DNA of 64,000 bases from Candidatus Fimadaptatus faecigallinarum (GCA_018714445.1 DVNK01000052.1:37600-101599), one strand, 5' to 3'; positions 9,066 to 18,585 are shown, counted from the stretch's first letter. Notes: generated by a model from the sequence alone, not told the origin. Program-made: numbers and translations.

Positions 9066-9310
9066 ATTCAGGGTAAATGAGTCCAGACTCTGCGCGCAGT
9101 TTAGCGTTGGTTTAGGGCAAATGAGTTCATACGCCGCGTGCAGTTTAGCGTCGGTTTAGGGTAAATGGGTTCAGACACTGTGCGCTGTTTAGCGTCGGTT
9201 TAGGGCAAATGAGTTCATACGCTGTGCGCTGTTTAGCGTCGGTTTGGGGCAAATGAGTTCATACGATGTGCGCAGTTTAGCGTTTGTTCAGGGAAGCTGA
9301 GTTCATACGC
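9066..9310. repeat. Intergenic tandem array, 44-bp unit, 5 copies
   Basis: GTTTAGCG recurs at 9099, 9143, 9187, 9231 and 9275, an exact 44-bp period. Each unit carries GGTTTAGGG, AAATGAGTTCA and a variable TACGCCGYG-like part. The rest of the gap (9311-9706) has no gene or clear signal. Confidence 0.92.
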
Positions 9311-9706
9311 CGCGCACTGATGGCTACGCTGGCGCGCAGCAATCCGGCGTTCTGGCCACTATGGCGTATAGCTGTGCGCCGTGCGAACGCATGGCGCCCG
9401 GCTTGAGTGCAGTGCGAGCGTTTTGCTATATGAGCCGTGCACGGCACCTTCGGTGTGTCGCTCAGCGATAGGCGCAATTAGCCCAGCCATTTAACGCACA
9501 CATGGCTAAACGTGCAGTTGCAATGAGCTGTTTGCGGTACGCATGGCCTTGTGCGGGTCGCATGCCGGATCGCATTGCGGCCGCATAAATATCCGGAGCA
9601 CCAAGCGGCCACGGCCGTATGACTGCCAGAATTGCCTGATTATGGAAAAGCGACGGTCGGAGTGCGGTCGATTTGTGTACAAAGCATGAATAAATTACAA
9701 AACGCA

Positions 9707-9736
9707 TTGACAGGCGTGCGGTGATTGTGACAAAAT
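9707..9736 (+). promoter_or_regulatory. Promoter of the exported foldase gene
   Basis: TTGACA at 9707-9712, an 18-bp spacer and CAAAAT at 9731-9736. The -35 is perfect and the -10 matches four of six positions. Confidence 0.55.
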
Positions 9737-9786
9737 GCAATTACACGCACCGCGCGTGACTTTTTCAAGGAAGAGGGATTTGCCAA

Positions 9787-11352
9787 ATGAGATCAAATAC
9801 CATGGCGCGATTGCTGGCGCTTGTATTGGCGGCGCTGATGCTCGTCGGCACGGCGGGCGCGCTGGCCGACTCAGCCGACGGCGACGCCGCTGTGACCGCC
9901 GCGCCTGATGCTCAAACCACCGTCGAGTCGACCGCCACGCCTGATGCGCAAACCACAGCCGAGTCGACCGCTGAGCCCACGGCTGAACCCAGCGCCGCGC
10001 CCACTGCCGACACTCGGCCGGCTGTGGATTCGTCGGTCGTGGTTACGATAGGCGACGTCAATGTGACCGCTGATGAGGTGGCCGAACTGTATTCATACGT
10101 GCTGGACATGTACAGCTACTACGGTTACGACACGACCGACCCCGAAGTGCTGAGCATGTTGCAGGATGTGACGCTGGATGCGGCGATAATGTCCAAGGTA
10201 GAGCAGCTGATGGAGGCTGAGCGCGGCCTGGACGTGTTCACCGATGAGGAACTGGCCGAGTTCCGCACCCAGGCGCAGGCCACGTACGACGAGGCATATG
10301 CCGACCTCTACGACAGCCTGAACGACGGCGAAATGACCGAAGACGAGCTGAATGCGCAGACGCTGGCGCAGCTGGAGAGCTATGGCTACACGGTTGACGC
10401 GCTGGTGGAGCAGGCCAAGTCCGAAGCGGCATACAATAAGCTCTATGCCGAGCTCACGCAGGACGTGCAGGTCACCGACGAGGACGTAGCCGAGTACTAC
10501 GCTCAGATCGTCGAAAACGACAAGCAGATATACGAAAACGACCTGGCGTCGTATACGTTGCAGAGCATGTACGGTTCGCGCCCGTCGTATACGCCCGCGG
10601 GCATACGCACGGTCAAGCATATACTGATTAAGTACCTCGATGAGGACGCCCAGAAGATCAGCGAACTGGTGGCGATGAGCGAAAAGCCCGACGACTATGA
10701 GGAGCAGTACGAGGCGCTCAAACAGGCCGCCTATGCCAACATAAAGGACACCGTGGACGAGATAATGGCGCGCATAGCGGAGGGCGAGGACTTCGACGCG
10801 CTGGTCGAGGAGTATGGCGAGGACCCGGGCATGCAGAGCGAGCCGTACAAGTCCGAGGGCTACATGGTTTACGACGGCGCGACGACGCTGGTCGCCGAGT
10901 TCGTGGACAGCGCGATGGCGCTTGAAAATGTGGGCGACGTCACGACCGAACCCGTGCTGACCGAGTACGGCGCGCACATCATGCTGTACTACAGCGATCT
11001 GGAGCCGGGCGAGGTCGAGCTCACCGACGAAAAAGCCGAGACGTTGCGCGCCGAACTGCTGGCCGAACGCCAGGACGAAGCCTACAATGATGCGCTGAAC
11101 GCATATCAGGCCGAGCTGGGCCAGGTGTATCGCTATCCTGAGAACCTGGTGCGCGCCGACCTGACCGCCGAGCAGGAGGCCGTAGAGGAATCCATAATCG
11201 CCGATGAAAGCGTAATAATTGATGGCGACGCTGCCGAAAGCGATGCGGATGCGGCCCAAAGCGATGCGGACGCACCTGCCGCGACTGAAAACGTTCCGGA
11301 TGCGACCGAGCCGGCCGCGACCGCTGAGACCGATTTGTCCGAGGGCGCGTGA
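9787..11352 (+). CDS. Exported parvulin-type peptidyl-prolyl isomerase (PrsA/SurA-like foldase)
   Basis: Extracytoplasmic folding factor. The first 27 residues are a signal peptide (hydrophobic LLALVLAALMLVGTAGALA, cleavage expected after ALA). There is no lipobox cysteine, unlike B. subtilis PrsA. A Thr/Ala/Pro/Glu-rich linker spans about 30-80. A helical SurA_N-like region follows from about 85 to 260. The parvulin domain starts at RTVKHILIKY, continues through GEDFDALVEEYGEDPG and ends near TEYGAHIMLYYSD. The last 50 residues are an Asp/Ala-rich tail. GAAGAGGGA precedes the ATG. The final codons TTG TCC GAG GGC GCG TGA form the first unit of the downstream repeat array. Confidence 0.88.
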   Translation: MRSNTMARLLALVLAALMLVGTAGALADSADGDAAVTAAPDAQTTVESTATPDAQTTAESTAEPTAEPSAAPTADTRPAVDSSVVVTIGDVNVTADEVAELYSYVLDMYSYYGYDTTDPEVLSMLQDVTLDAAIMSKVEQLMEAERGLDVFTDEELAEFRTQAQATYDEAYADLYDSLNDGEMTEDELNAQTLAQLESYGYTVDALVEQAKSEAAYNKLYAELTQDVQVTDEDVAEYYAQIVENDKQIYENDLASYTLQSMYGSRPSYTPAGIRTVKHILIKYLDEDAQKISELVAMSEKPDDYEEQYEALKQAAYANIKDTVDEIMARIAEGEDFDALVEEYGEDPGMQSEPYKSEGYMVYDGATTLVAEFVDSAMALENVGDVTTEPVLTEYGAHIMLYYSDLEPGEVELTDEKAETLRAELLAERQDEAYNDALNAYQAELGQVYRYPENLVRADLTAEQEAVEESIIADESVIIDGDAAESDADAAQSDADAPAATENVPDATEPAATAETDLSEGA

Positions 11353-11700
11353 GCGGTGTTTGCGTGAATGGTTTGCCCGAAATCGCATGAATTGCGTTTG
11401 GGTTAATGGATTGCCCGAGGGCGCGTGAACAGCGTTTGCGTGCATAGCTTGCCAAAGGGCGCATGAACAGCGTTTGCGTGAATAGCTTGCCAAAGAGCGC
11501 ATGAACTGCGTTTGAGTGAATGGTTTGCCAAAGAGCGCATGAGTTGCGCTTGGGTGAATGGTTTGCCAAAGGGCGCATGAACTGCGCTTGCGAGAATGGA
11601 TTGCCCGAGGGTGCATGCACTGCGCTTGGGTAAATGGTTTGCCAAAGGGCGCGTGAACCGCATCAGTGCGAATGGTTTGCCCAAGAGCGAATGGGCCGGC
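11335..11700. repeat. Tandem array beginning in the foldase stop codon, 38-bp unit, about 10 copies
   Basis: TTGCC (TTGTC in the first copy) recurs at 11335, 11373, 11411, 11449, 11487, 11525, 11563, 11601, 11639 and 11677, an exact 38-bp period. The first copy lies in the coding sequence. The 18 bases at 11335-11352, including the stop codon, match 11411-11428 at 17 positions. The array ends near 11700 and 120 bp of unassigned sequence precede the terminator. Confidence 0.94.
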
Positions 11701-11817
11701 ACCCGAGCCTGCCGCGCCCTGATCCTGTGGCACGGGTGTATCGCAAAACGCAGTGCGCGTCCGGCGCTGGTGCGCGGGCTTGCGCCTGGGGGAAGAACAG
11801 CTGAATTATTGTAAAGT

Positions 11818-11852
11818 GCCGGCAGCGCGGCTTTGCGCTGCCGGCGCTTTTT
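11818..11852 (+). terminator. Rho-independent terminator
   Basis: A perfect 11-bp stem GCCGGCAGCGC/GCGCTGCCGGC (11818-11828 and 11835-11845) with a six-base loop is followed by GCTTTTTG. It closes the foldase transcript downstream of the 38-bp array, so the array is expected to be transcribed. Confidence 0.9.
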
Positions 11853-11958
11853 GTGTCCGAACGTGAATTAACCTGAGTTAAGCATGGCTGCATGGATATA
11901 CAAACCCGCGTCGAGGTGGTATAATGGAAACGATTCTTGTTTATACGTGGAGGCACAG

Positions 11959-13725
11959 ATGATTAGGCGATTCATACCGTACTACAAACCTCATTTGAAG
12001 CTGTTTGCGTTTGACTTTGCGTGCGCGATACTGCTGGCGCTGCTGCAGCTGGTGTTTCCCAGCGCGGTGAACGTGGTTATGGACCAGCTGATACCGGCAG
12101 GGGATTTTGGGCCGGTGTTCAGATGGGGTTTGTTGCTGGCGGGGCTGTACGTGGCGCAGTACCTGTTGCAGATGGTCGTGGAGTACTGGGGGCACATCGT
12201 GGGCGTGCGCATCGAAAAGGACATGCGCCACGATCTGTTTGAGCATGTGCACGAGTTGCCGTTCGCGTACTTTGACAACACCAAGACCGGCCAGATTATG
12301 TCGCGAATAGTGAACGACTTGAACGAAATCGCCGAACTTGCTCACCATGGTCCGGAGGACTTCCTGATATCGGTGTGCATGCTGATAGGCACGTTCACGA
12401 TCATGGCCACCATGAACTGGAAGCTGACGCTGATACTGCTGATACTGGTGCCGTTCATGCTGGTGCTGTCGGGCAAGTGGAACAAGCGCATGCGCGCGGG
12501 CTTTACCGACATGCGGGCCGAATTGGGCGATATAAACGCCAGCGTCGAGGACTCGCTGTCGGGCGTGCGGGTCGTGAAGTCGTTCACCAACGAGCAGTAC
12601 GAGAACGCCAAGTTTGAACAGGGCAATCAGCGCTTTACCAAGGTAAAGTCGCGCACTTACTACGTGATGGCGCGATTCCACACTATGATAGGGTTGTTCT
12701 CAAATGCGTTCTATCTGATAGCGCTGATCTGCGGCGCGTACTTCGTCATCAAGGGCGAGATGAGCGCGGGCAATCTGACGGCGTTCATACTGTATATAAA
12801 CCTGTTCCTGTCGCCGCTGCAGAAGATAACCAACCTGATAGAGACATATCAGCGGGGCATGGCGTCGTTTGGCCGGTTTGTCGAGATAATGAGCATCAAG
12901 CCTCAGATCGAGGATCGTCCGGGCGCGCGCGAGCTGACCCGGCCCAAGGGCGACATCAAGTTCGAGCACGTTACGTTCAAGTACAACGATTCGCAGACGG
13001 TGCTGCGCGACTTGAACTTTGAGATATATGCGGGGCATACCGTGGCGCTGGTGGGGCCGTCGGGCGGCGGCAAGACCACGCTGTGCAATCTGATACCGCG
13101 CTTTTACGACGTGACCGGCGGGCGAATACTGATTGACGGCCAGGACATACGCGATGTGACGCTCAAGTCGCTGCGCCGCAACATAGGCATAGTGCAACAG
13201 GATGTATTCCTGTTCGGCGGCACTGTGCGCGAGAACATACTCTACGGCCGCCCCGACGCGACCGAGGAGGAAGTGATCGAGGCCGCGCGGCTGGCCGACG
13301 CGCACGATTTCATAATGCACTTCCCGCAGGGCTATGACACGGTCGTGGGCCAGCGCGGCGTAAAGCTGTCGGGTGGCCAGAAACAGCGCATCGCAATCGC
13401 GCGCATATTCCTCAAGAACCCGCCGATACTGCTGTTGGACGAGGCCACCAGCGCGCTGGATAACGAGACCGAACGCATAATCCAGCAGTCGCTCAGCCGC
13501 CTGAGCGAAAACCGCACATCGCTGGTCATAGCGCATCGGTTGGCCACGATACGCAACGCCGACTGCATATTCGTCATGACCGACGAGGGCATAGTCGAAA
13601 GCGGCAACCACGCGCAGCTGTTGGCCAAGGGCGGGCTGTACGCCCGTCTGTACAACTCGCAGTTTGAAGGCTTGGAATCGGTAGACTGTGGCCGGCTGAC
13701 GGCTGATAGGCCGGTTGACGGCTGA
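11959..13725 (+). CDS. ABC transporter, fused permease and ATP-binding protein (exporter type)
   Basis: A 588-residue half-transporter of the MsbA/LmrA/YfiB class, expected to dimerise and export lipids, drugs or peptides; the substrate is not readable. Residues 1-320 form a six-helix ABC membrane domain starting MIRRFIPYYKPHLKLFAFD. The ATPase domain has Walker A GPSGGGKTTL, Q-loop IVQQDVFLFGG, signature LSGGQKQRIAIARI, Walker B ILLLDEATSALD and H-loop IAHRLATI. The ATG at 11959 has GGAGG upstream. A TATAAT at 11920-11925 may be its -10. The C-terminal tail after NSQFEGLE is not conserved-looking, and its last residues run into a 19-bp repeat. Confidence 0.94.
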   Translation: MIRRFIPYYKPHLKLFAFDFACAILLALLQLVFPSAVNVVMDQLIPAGDFGPVFRWGLLLAGLYVAQYLLQMVVEYWGHIVGVRIEKDMRHDLFEHVHELPFAYFDNTKTGQIMSRIVNDLNEIAELAHHGPEDFLISVCMLIGTFTIMATMNWKLTLILLILVPFMLVLSGKWNKRMRAGFTDMRAELGDINASVEDSLSGVRVVKSFTNEQYENAKFEQGNQRFTKVKSRTYYVMARFHTMIGLFSNAFYLIALICGAYFVIKGEMSAGNLTAFILYINLFLSPLQKITNLIETYQRGMASFGRFVEIMSIKPQIEDRPGARELTRPKGDIKFEHVTFKYNDSQTVLRDLNFEIYAGHTVALVGPSGGGKTTLCNLIPRFYDVTGGRILIDGQDIRDVTLKSLRRNIGIVQQDVFLFGGTVRENILYGRPDATEEEVIEAARLADAHDFIMHFPQGYDTVVGQRGVKLSGGQKQRIAIARIFLKNPPILLLDEATSALDNETERIIQQSLSRLSENRTSLVIAHRLATIRNADCIFVMTDEGIVESGNHAQLLAKGGLYARLYNSQFEGLESVDCGRLTADRPVDG

Positions 13726-13758
13726 CGGGCCGGTTGACGGCTGATAGGCCGGTTCCGG
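13692..13758. repeat. Short tandem repeat across the ABC exporter stop codon, 19-bp unit, about 3.4 copies
   Basis: The unit GGCCGGYTGACGGCTGAYR repeats from 13692 to 13758. The reading frame stops at a TGA (13723-13725) that lies within a unit, so the last residues of the transporter (TADRPVDG) are encoded by the repeat. Confidence 0.85.
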
Positions 13759-13804
13759 CGCGCTGAACCGCCTACGTCGGGTGCAAGATTCCGGCTCAGT
13801 CGCG

Positions 13805-14130
13805 ACCAATGCGCTACTGAGCGGCGTATGCGCAGTAAGCCTCAACGCCAGATTGCGGCAATGCGCTACTGAACGGCTGACGTGCAGTAAGCCTCAACGT
13901 CGGATTGCGGCAATGCACTACTGCATGGCTGATGCGCAGTTCGCCTCAATGTCATATTGCGGCAATGCACTACTGAGCGGCTGACGCGCAGTACGTCTCA
14001 ACGTGATATTGCGGCAGTGCGCTACTGAACGGCGTATGCGCAGTAAGCCTCAACGCCATATTGCGGCAATGCGCTACTGAGCGGCTGACGCGCAGTACGC
14101 CCCAACGTCATATTGCAGCAATGCGTTCCG
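13805..14130. repeat. Intergenic tandem array, 52-bp unit, about 6-7 copies
   Basis: GCGCTA or GCACTA recurs at 13811, 13863, 13915, 13967, 14019, 14071 and 14123 (the last degenerate), an exact 52-bp period. Each unit has GCGGCAATGC, TACTGARCGGCTGAYGCGCAG and CGCCTCAACG. It lies between two converging genes (ABC exporter and nahK). The remaining sequence to 14258 contains nothing recognisable. Confidence 0.93.
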
Positions 14131-14258
14131 CGCCGGTTGCCAGACGGCCCGGCGTCAGTCGCGGCCAATGCGATCTTGGGTGACTGACAAGCAGCACGGC
14201 CCGCCGCCGTCCTGACGCGCCGGGATATATGATCCGTTGAATCATGTTGAATAATAAT

Positions 14259-14304
14259 GCGCCCGCACCCTGTATACCGCTCAGGCGGCATGGGGTGCGG
14301 GCGC
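14259..14304 (-). terminator. Hairpin terminator of nahK
   Basis: A perfect 12-bp inverted repeat GCGCCCGCACCC (14259-14270) / GGGTGCGGGCGC (14293-14304). On the minus strand it follows the nahK stop by about 30 nt and is followed by ATTATTATT, a weak U-tract. Confidence 0.7.
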
Positions 14305-14331
14305 AATTTAACGCTCAGGTCATTTACGGGT

Positions 14332-15390
14332 TCAGCCCAGCTCGTCTATCACGCGGCGCATGGCGTCCCACTGAGCTTCCATGCTGGCCACGAGCTTGAA
14401 CTGCGTGCGGCAGCGGTCGAGGTTGTGCTCGGGGCGGGACACGTGGAAGTATACGTCGCCGGCCAGATAGTCCGACAGGAAGCGCACGCCGCATTCCAGC
14501 GTCATCAGCTTTGCGCCCATGGGCAGCGTGGCGCGCTCGGCGGCGGTCAGATTGCGGCACGCGCCCAGGTAGCCGCGCGCGTAGGCGGAATACAGCTCAA
14601 GCGACATGCTGACCTTGTTCAGATCCTTTTCGTCCTCGAGCGCGGTCGACGCGCCGAAGCGTATCGAATCGCCAAAGTCGTTGCCGGCCAGACCGGGCAT
14701 GACCGTATCCAGGTCTATCACGCACAGCGGCGTGCGCGTCCGGGCGTCGAGCATGACGTTATTGAGCTTGGTGTCGTTGTGGGTCACGCGCAGCGGCAGC
14801 TCGCCTGCGGCCAGCATGTTGGTCATAGTGGCGGCCTCATCGCGGCGCGCCATTACGAAGTCGATTTCGGGACCGACCTCGCGCAGGCGATTCATGGTGT
14901 CGGCCTTGATGGCCGCGTCGAGCTGCGCGTAGCGATTGGGGGTATCATGGAAGCGCGGTATCGTCTCGTTGAGCGTGGCGGCCGGGAAGCCGGACAGCTG
15001 GTTCTGGAAGTTGCCGAACGCGACTGCGCTCTGGTAGAAGTCCTCGGCGTTTTCGGCCTTGTCGAGGCAGATGCTGTCCTCTATGAACTTGTACACGCGG
15101 AAATAGCGATCCTGTTCATCGCGGTAGTAGGATTTGCCGTCGAGCGTGGGCACCAGCGTCAGCACATGGCGCGGGTCTGCGTCCTGCCGGGCCAGGTAGC
15201 CCGTTACCGCTACTATATTGGCCATCAGCGCGTCCACGTCGGTGAAGATGGAGTTGTTTATCTGTTGGAGTATATAGCGCCGGCCTGCGTCGGTCGTGAC
15301 CAGTTCGGTGCGGTTTATGTGGCCGCTGCCGTATATGTCACAGGATACCGGTGTGCCTTCGAGCTTGAAATGGTTAAGTGCGTTATTCAT
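14332..15390 (-). CDS. nahK: N-acetylhexosamine 1-kinase
   Basis: Phosphorylates GlcNAc/GalNAc at the anomeric position, feeding amino sugars (for example from lacto- or galacto-N-biose) to UDP-sugars. The 352-residue protein has the aminoglycoside-phosphotransferase fold and matches bifidobacterial NahK over its length: GSGHINRTELVTTDAGRRYI, LQQINNSIF, FRVYKFIEDSI, ETIPRFHDTPNRY, the catalytic loop RVTHNDTKLNN, the metal-binding IDLDTVMPG, FGDSIRFGASTALEDEKDL and RFLSDYLAGD. GGAGG sits just before the ATG at 15390. ATG at 15396 overlaps the ribosome site. A TATAAT on the minus strand (15436-15441) is a likely -10. It is divergent from a PocR/AraC regulator, its probable controller. Confidence 0.9.
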   Translation of the reverse strand: MNNALNHFKLEGTPVSCDIYGSGHINRTELVTTDAGRRYILQQINNSIFTDVDALMANIVAVTGYLARQDADPRHVLTLVPTLDGKSYYRDEQDRYFRVYKFIEDSICLDKAENAEDFYQSAVAFGNFQNQLSGFPAATLNETIPRFHDTPNRYAQLDAAIKADTMNRLREVGPEIDFVMARRDEAATMTNMLAAGELPLRVTHNDTKLNNVMLDARTRTPLCVIDLDTVMPGLAGNDFGDSIRFGASTALEDEKDLNKVSMSLELYSAYARGYLGACRNLTAAERATLPMGAKLMTLECGVRFLSDYLAGDVYFHVSRPEHNLDRCRTQFKLVASMEAQWDAMRRVIDELG

Positions 15391-15514
15391 GCGCATCCTC
15401 CTTAGTCTGAGCGTGGCGTCTAATCACTTATGTACATTATAGGACAAATCCGCCCTGATGGATATGGACAAAAGCCCGAATAAATAGTACAATCTTCCTG
15501 AAGACGCAATATAG

Positions 15515-15523
15515 TGCTATAAT
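15515..15523 (+). promoter_or_regulatory. Extended -10 promoter of the PocR/AraC regulator
   Basis: TGCTATAAT is an extended -10 element. No good -35 is visible. Its position excludes a start codon at 15524 and sets the gene start downstream at 15545. Confidence 0.65.
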
Positions 15524-15544
15524 GTGGGCAAGGGGGCTGAAGCG

Positions 15545-16495
15545 GTGTTCAGCGCGGGCGAATTCGAGAAGTTGGGGCGACTGCTCAATAACCTGCACAT
15601 CTGCATGGACATAAAGTTCGGACTGCTGGACATCAACGCGCGCGAGGTGTACACGGCGGCATACCGGACTCCGTTTTGCCGGTTGATAGCGCAGGCCGAG
15701 GGCGGCTATGCGCGGTGCGTGAACTGCGACGCCGAGGCGCTGCGGCACGCCGGGCAGGCCGAGGGGCCGGTATGCTATCGATGTCATGCAGGGCTGATAG
15801 AGGTGGCGCTGGCGGTGCGCGTCAGCGGCGAGCAGGTGGGCTACATACTCTTTGGGCAGATGCTGGATGACAGCCCGCTGGAGCGGCAGTGGCAGGACAC
15901 GCGCCGCAGGTGCGCGTGGTATGGCGACATGGACGAGCTGTACCGGGCGTTTTGCCTGCTGAAGGTTATGTCGCGCCAGCAGATCAGCGCGCTGGGCGAG
16001 ATTGTGGATGCGTGCGTGAGCGAGGCGCGACTGTCGGGTATGCTGATTAGCGCGAGCCGCGACGAGGCGGGGCGGCTGCGCGATTACATAGCTGCGCATT
16101 ACGCAGAGCCGATAACGATACCCGGAATATGCGCGGCGCTGTCGCTGAGCAAGAGCAAGCTCTACGCCATCTGCCGCGCCGATACCGGCCGCACCGTAAG
16201 CGAGCTTATATGCGAAAGGCGCATCGATGCGGCGCGGGCGCTGCTGCGCGGCACCGACGACAGCGTGCGGCAGATATCCGAAACGGTGGGCTATGCCGAC
16301 TTCAACTACTTCACGCGGGTATTCAGGCAGCATGCCGGGCTGACGCCCAGCGAATACCGCCGGCAGGTACGCGCGGCGGATGACAGCGCTGTGGACAGCC
16401 GCGCCACCGATGGCGCGGCGGGCAATGGCGGCTCCACAAGCGCCGATAGGGCGAGCGATGCCCCAACAAAAACACGCGCGGATGCCAAAGCCTAG
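15545..16495 (+). CDS. Transcriptional regulator, PocR sensory domain plus AraC-type DNA-binding domain
   Basis: A 316-residue one-component regulator. The N-terminal PocR domain (about 5-165) shows the cysteine-rich ligand pocket CVNCDAEALRHAG and CYRCHAGLIEVAL followed by GYILFGQML. The C-terminal double helix-turn-helix (about 175-275) has SKSKLYAICRADTG and ISETVGYADFNYFTRVFRQH with GLTPSEYRRQ. PocR domains bind small molecules, often hydrocarbon derivatives or sugars. GTG at 15545 follows AGGGGG by eight bases. Divergence from nahK suggests control of amino-sugar use (inference). The last 40 residues are a low-complexity tail, and the TAG stop lies at the start of a duplicated segment. 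Confidence 0.87.
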   Translation: MFSAGEFEKLGRLLNNLHICMDIKFGLLDINAREVYTAAYRTPFCRLIAQAEGGYARCVNCDAEALRHAGQAEGPVCYRCHAGLIEVALAVRVSGEQVGYILFGQMLDDSPLERQWQDTRRRCAWYGDMDELYRAFCLLKVMSRQQISALGEIVDACVSEARLSGMLISASRDEAGRLRDYIAAHYAEPITIPGICAALSLSKSKLYAICRADTGRTVSELICERRIDAARALLRGTDDSVRQISETVGYADFNYFTRVFRQHAGLTPSEYRRQVRAADDSAVDSRATDGAAGNGGSTSADRASDAPTKTRADAKA

Positions 16496-16660
16496 CGAGT
16501 GTGCAGAGTCCAATCAGCGTGCGCAAGCGTCAGCGCGACAAGCGGCGACGCGATAAACTTTGGCAAGGCGAGCAGTCGCATAACAAAAGCCAACGCCAGT
16601 CATAGCGAGCGTGCAAAGCCCAATCAGCGCGCGCAAGTGTCAACGCGACAAGCGGCGGCA
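16494..16660. repeat. 110-bp direct duplication starting at the regulator's stop codon
   Basis: AGCGAGYGTGCARAGYCCAATC and the following roughly 50 bases occur at 16494 and again at 16604 with few changes, a 110-bp spacing (twice 55). The first copy starts with the last bases of the regulator's TAG stop. The rest of the gap to dinB (16661-16814) shows no gene or clear promoter. Confidence 0.8.
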
Positions 16661-16830
16661 GCGCAGGAGGCGGCAAAGCAATCAACGGCAGCGCGGGTAG
16701 CGACATATCCAGCGCCGCCCGGACCGCATCGGGCTTTGGGCGGCGCGTCGACCGACAGTGGAACATCCGGCGTCGATACAGCCTGACGGCCGGTGGCTCC
16801 GACAGCATGACCGCAGGAGGTGAGCGGCAG

Positions 16831-18057
16831 ATGGACAGGACGATACTGCATTGCGACTGCAACTCGTATTTTGCATCGGTGGAACTGCTGACGCGGCCCG
16901 AATTGCGCGACCGGCCGGTGGCGGTTTGCGGCGACCCGGCGGCGCGCCATGGCGTGATACTGGCCAAAAACGAGCTGGCCAAGCGCTGCGGCGTAAAGAC
17001 CGCCGAGACGATAGCGTCCGCGCGGCGCAAGTGTCCGGAGCTGGAGCTGCTCAGGCCGCATCGCGAGCTGTATTCGGCATACTGCCGGCGCATAAATGCG
17101 ATATACGCGCAGTACACCGACCTGGTTGAACCGGCAAGCGTAGACGAGTCATATCTGGATGTGACCGGTTCACGGGCGCTGTTTGGTTCAGGGGAGCGCA
17201 TAGCCAACGAACTGCGCGCACGCATTCGAAGCGAGATAGGGCTTACAATATCTGTGGGGGTGTCGTTCTGCAAGATATTCGCAAAGCTGGGCAGCGACTA
17301 TAAAAAGCCCGATGCCACTACGGTCATAACGCGTGACAACTACCGTGAACTGCTGTATCCGCTGCCGATAGGCGACATGATGTATGTTGGACGGGCGTCG
17401 GGCGAGGTGTTGCGGGGCGCGGGCATATACACGCTGGGCGATATATATGCGGCGGGCCCGGAGCGGATCAGGCAGTTGCTGGGCAAGGGCGGCGACGGAT
17501 TGTGGCGCAATGTGGCGGGGCTGGACGATACGCCGGTCATGCCGCTGGGCTACCATGAGCCGGCCAAGTCGGTGGGCAACTCGACCACGTTCAGGCGCGA
17601 CTTGACGAGTTGGGCTGATGTGGATGCGGGGCTGACGCTGTTGTGCGAGAGCGTGGGTGCGCGGCTGCGCGAGGCGGGGCTGTATGCGCAGTGCGTGACC
17701 GTGCAGATAAAGGATCCGTCGCTAAGAAAGATCTCGCGGCAGGCGCGGCTGGACGCTCCGGTCAATGCGACCGACGCGCTGCTTGAGGCGGCGCGCGGCA
17801 TAATGCGGCTCAACTGGCGTGAGGGCTCGCCAGTGCGGATGCTGGCGGTGAGCGCGAGCGCGCTGACGGATTCGCCGGGAGTGCGCCAGCTGAGCTTCTT
17901 TGGCGATGGCGACGAGGCACGGCGCGAGCGCGCAGTACGCCTGGACTCGGCGGTGGACGGCATACGCGCGCGCTTTGGCGAGGGCGCGGTGCGCCGGGGC
18001 AACATACTGGCGACGGATATCGTGACGCCGGGCGGCGGAGATGATGCCAGACTGTGA
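16831..18057 (+). CDS. dinB: DNA polymerase IV (Y-family translesion polymerase)
   Basis: Error-prone polymerase that bypasses DNA lesions. The 408-residue length fits the Y family. The catalytic motifs are HCDCNSYFASVELLTRPEL (first Asp), VEPASVDESYLDVTG (Asp-Glu pair), GVSFCKIFAKLGSDYKKPD and the thumb HhH segment. The C-terminal little-finger domain is present (SVGNSTTFRRDL, VRMLAVSASAL). ATG at 16831 has AGGAGGTG upstream, which rules out the earlier in-frame ATG at 16807. No LexA-type operator is evident. The last 11 codons (VTPGGGDDARL) form the first unit of a 55-bp repeat array. Confidence 0.94.
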   Translation: MDRTILHCDCNSYFASVELLTRPELRDRPVAVCGDPAARHGVILAKNELAKRCGVKTAETIASARRKCPELELLRPHRELYSAYCRRINAIYAQYTDLVEPASVDESYLDVTGSRALFGSGERIANELRARIRSEIGLTISVGVSFCKIFAKLGSDYKKPDATTVITRDNYRELLYPLPIGDMMYVGRASGEVLRGAGIYTLGDIYAAGPERIRQLLGKGGDGLWRNVAGLDDTPVMPLGYHEPAKSVGNSTTFRRDLTSWADVDAGLTLLCESVGARLREAGLYAQCVTVQIKDPSLRKISRQARLDAPVNATDALLEAARGIMRLNWREGSPVRMLAVSASALTDSPGVRQLSFFGDGDEARRERAVRLDSAVDGIRARFGEGAVRRGNILATDIVTPGGGDDARL

Positions 18058-18312
18058 GCCAAGCGTTTGCCGGCGGATGGCGCCGGGCGGCGGGGATGAC
18101 GCCCGTCTGTGAGCCAAGCATTTGCCGGCGGATGGCGCCGGACGGCAGAGATGACGCCCGTCTGTGAGCCAAACATTCGCCAGCGGTTGGCGCCGGGCGG
18201 CGGGGATGACGCCCGTCTGTGAGCCAAGCATTCGTCGGCGGGTGACGCCGGGCGGCGGGGATGACGCCCGTCTGTGAGCCAAGCATTCGCCGGCGGGTGA
18301 CGCCGGGCGGCA
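18022..18312. repeat. Tandem array beginning in the dinB 3' end, 55-bp unit, 5-6 copies
   Basis: TGTGAGCC recurs at 18053, 18108, 18163, 18218 and 18273, an exact 55-bp period, and the TGA of the first is the dinB stop codon. Within most units CGGGCG and CGCCCG form a 6-bp stem around a ten-base loop. The 270 bp after the array (18313-18585) have no gene. Confidence 0.94.
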
Positions 18313-18585
18313 TTTGGAGTGTGGGCGGCAGGGTGTGCGCTTTTGTGCTGCTTTCACACGGCGGCCTCTATCGCTGCGCGATCAGCGTGTACTTGCAGGG
18401 CGCGTTGGTGCTGCGGTACGCGCTGCCACATGCCCGAACAGTGCGGTCATGGCCCAAAATACAACGCGTTTTGCAGCTTCTGGCAGATTCTTGCATCCGG
18501 GCGCGGCGCGGCAGGAAATCGCGCGGCGATGTTGAATACATATACCGCGCGCATCGCGTAGATTGACGGGGAGTGATATTGTCTT

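Noticed and set aside
10093..11733. 546-codon minus-strand open frame opposite the foldase
   Set aside because: Antisense to a signal-peptide-bearing foldase. Its C-terminal-looking repeats come from the 38-bp array.
13805..14130. CRISPR array at the 52-bp repeat and the other arrays
   Set aside because: Units follow each other with no unique spacers, drift gradually, and no cas genes occur in the window.
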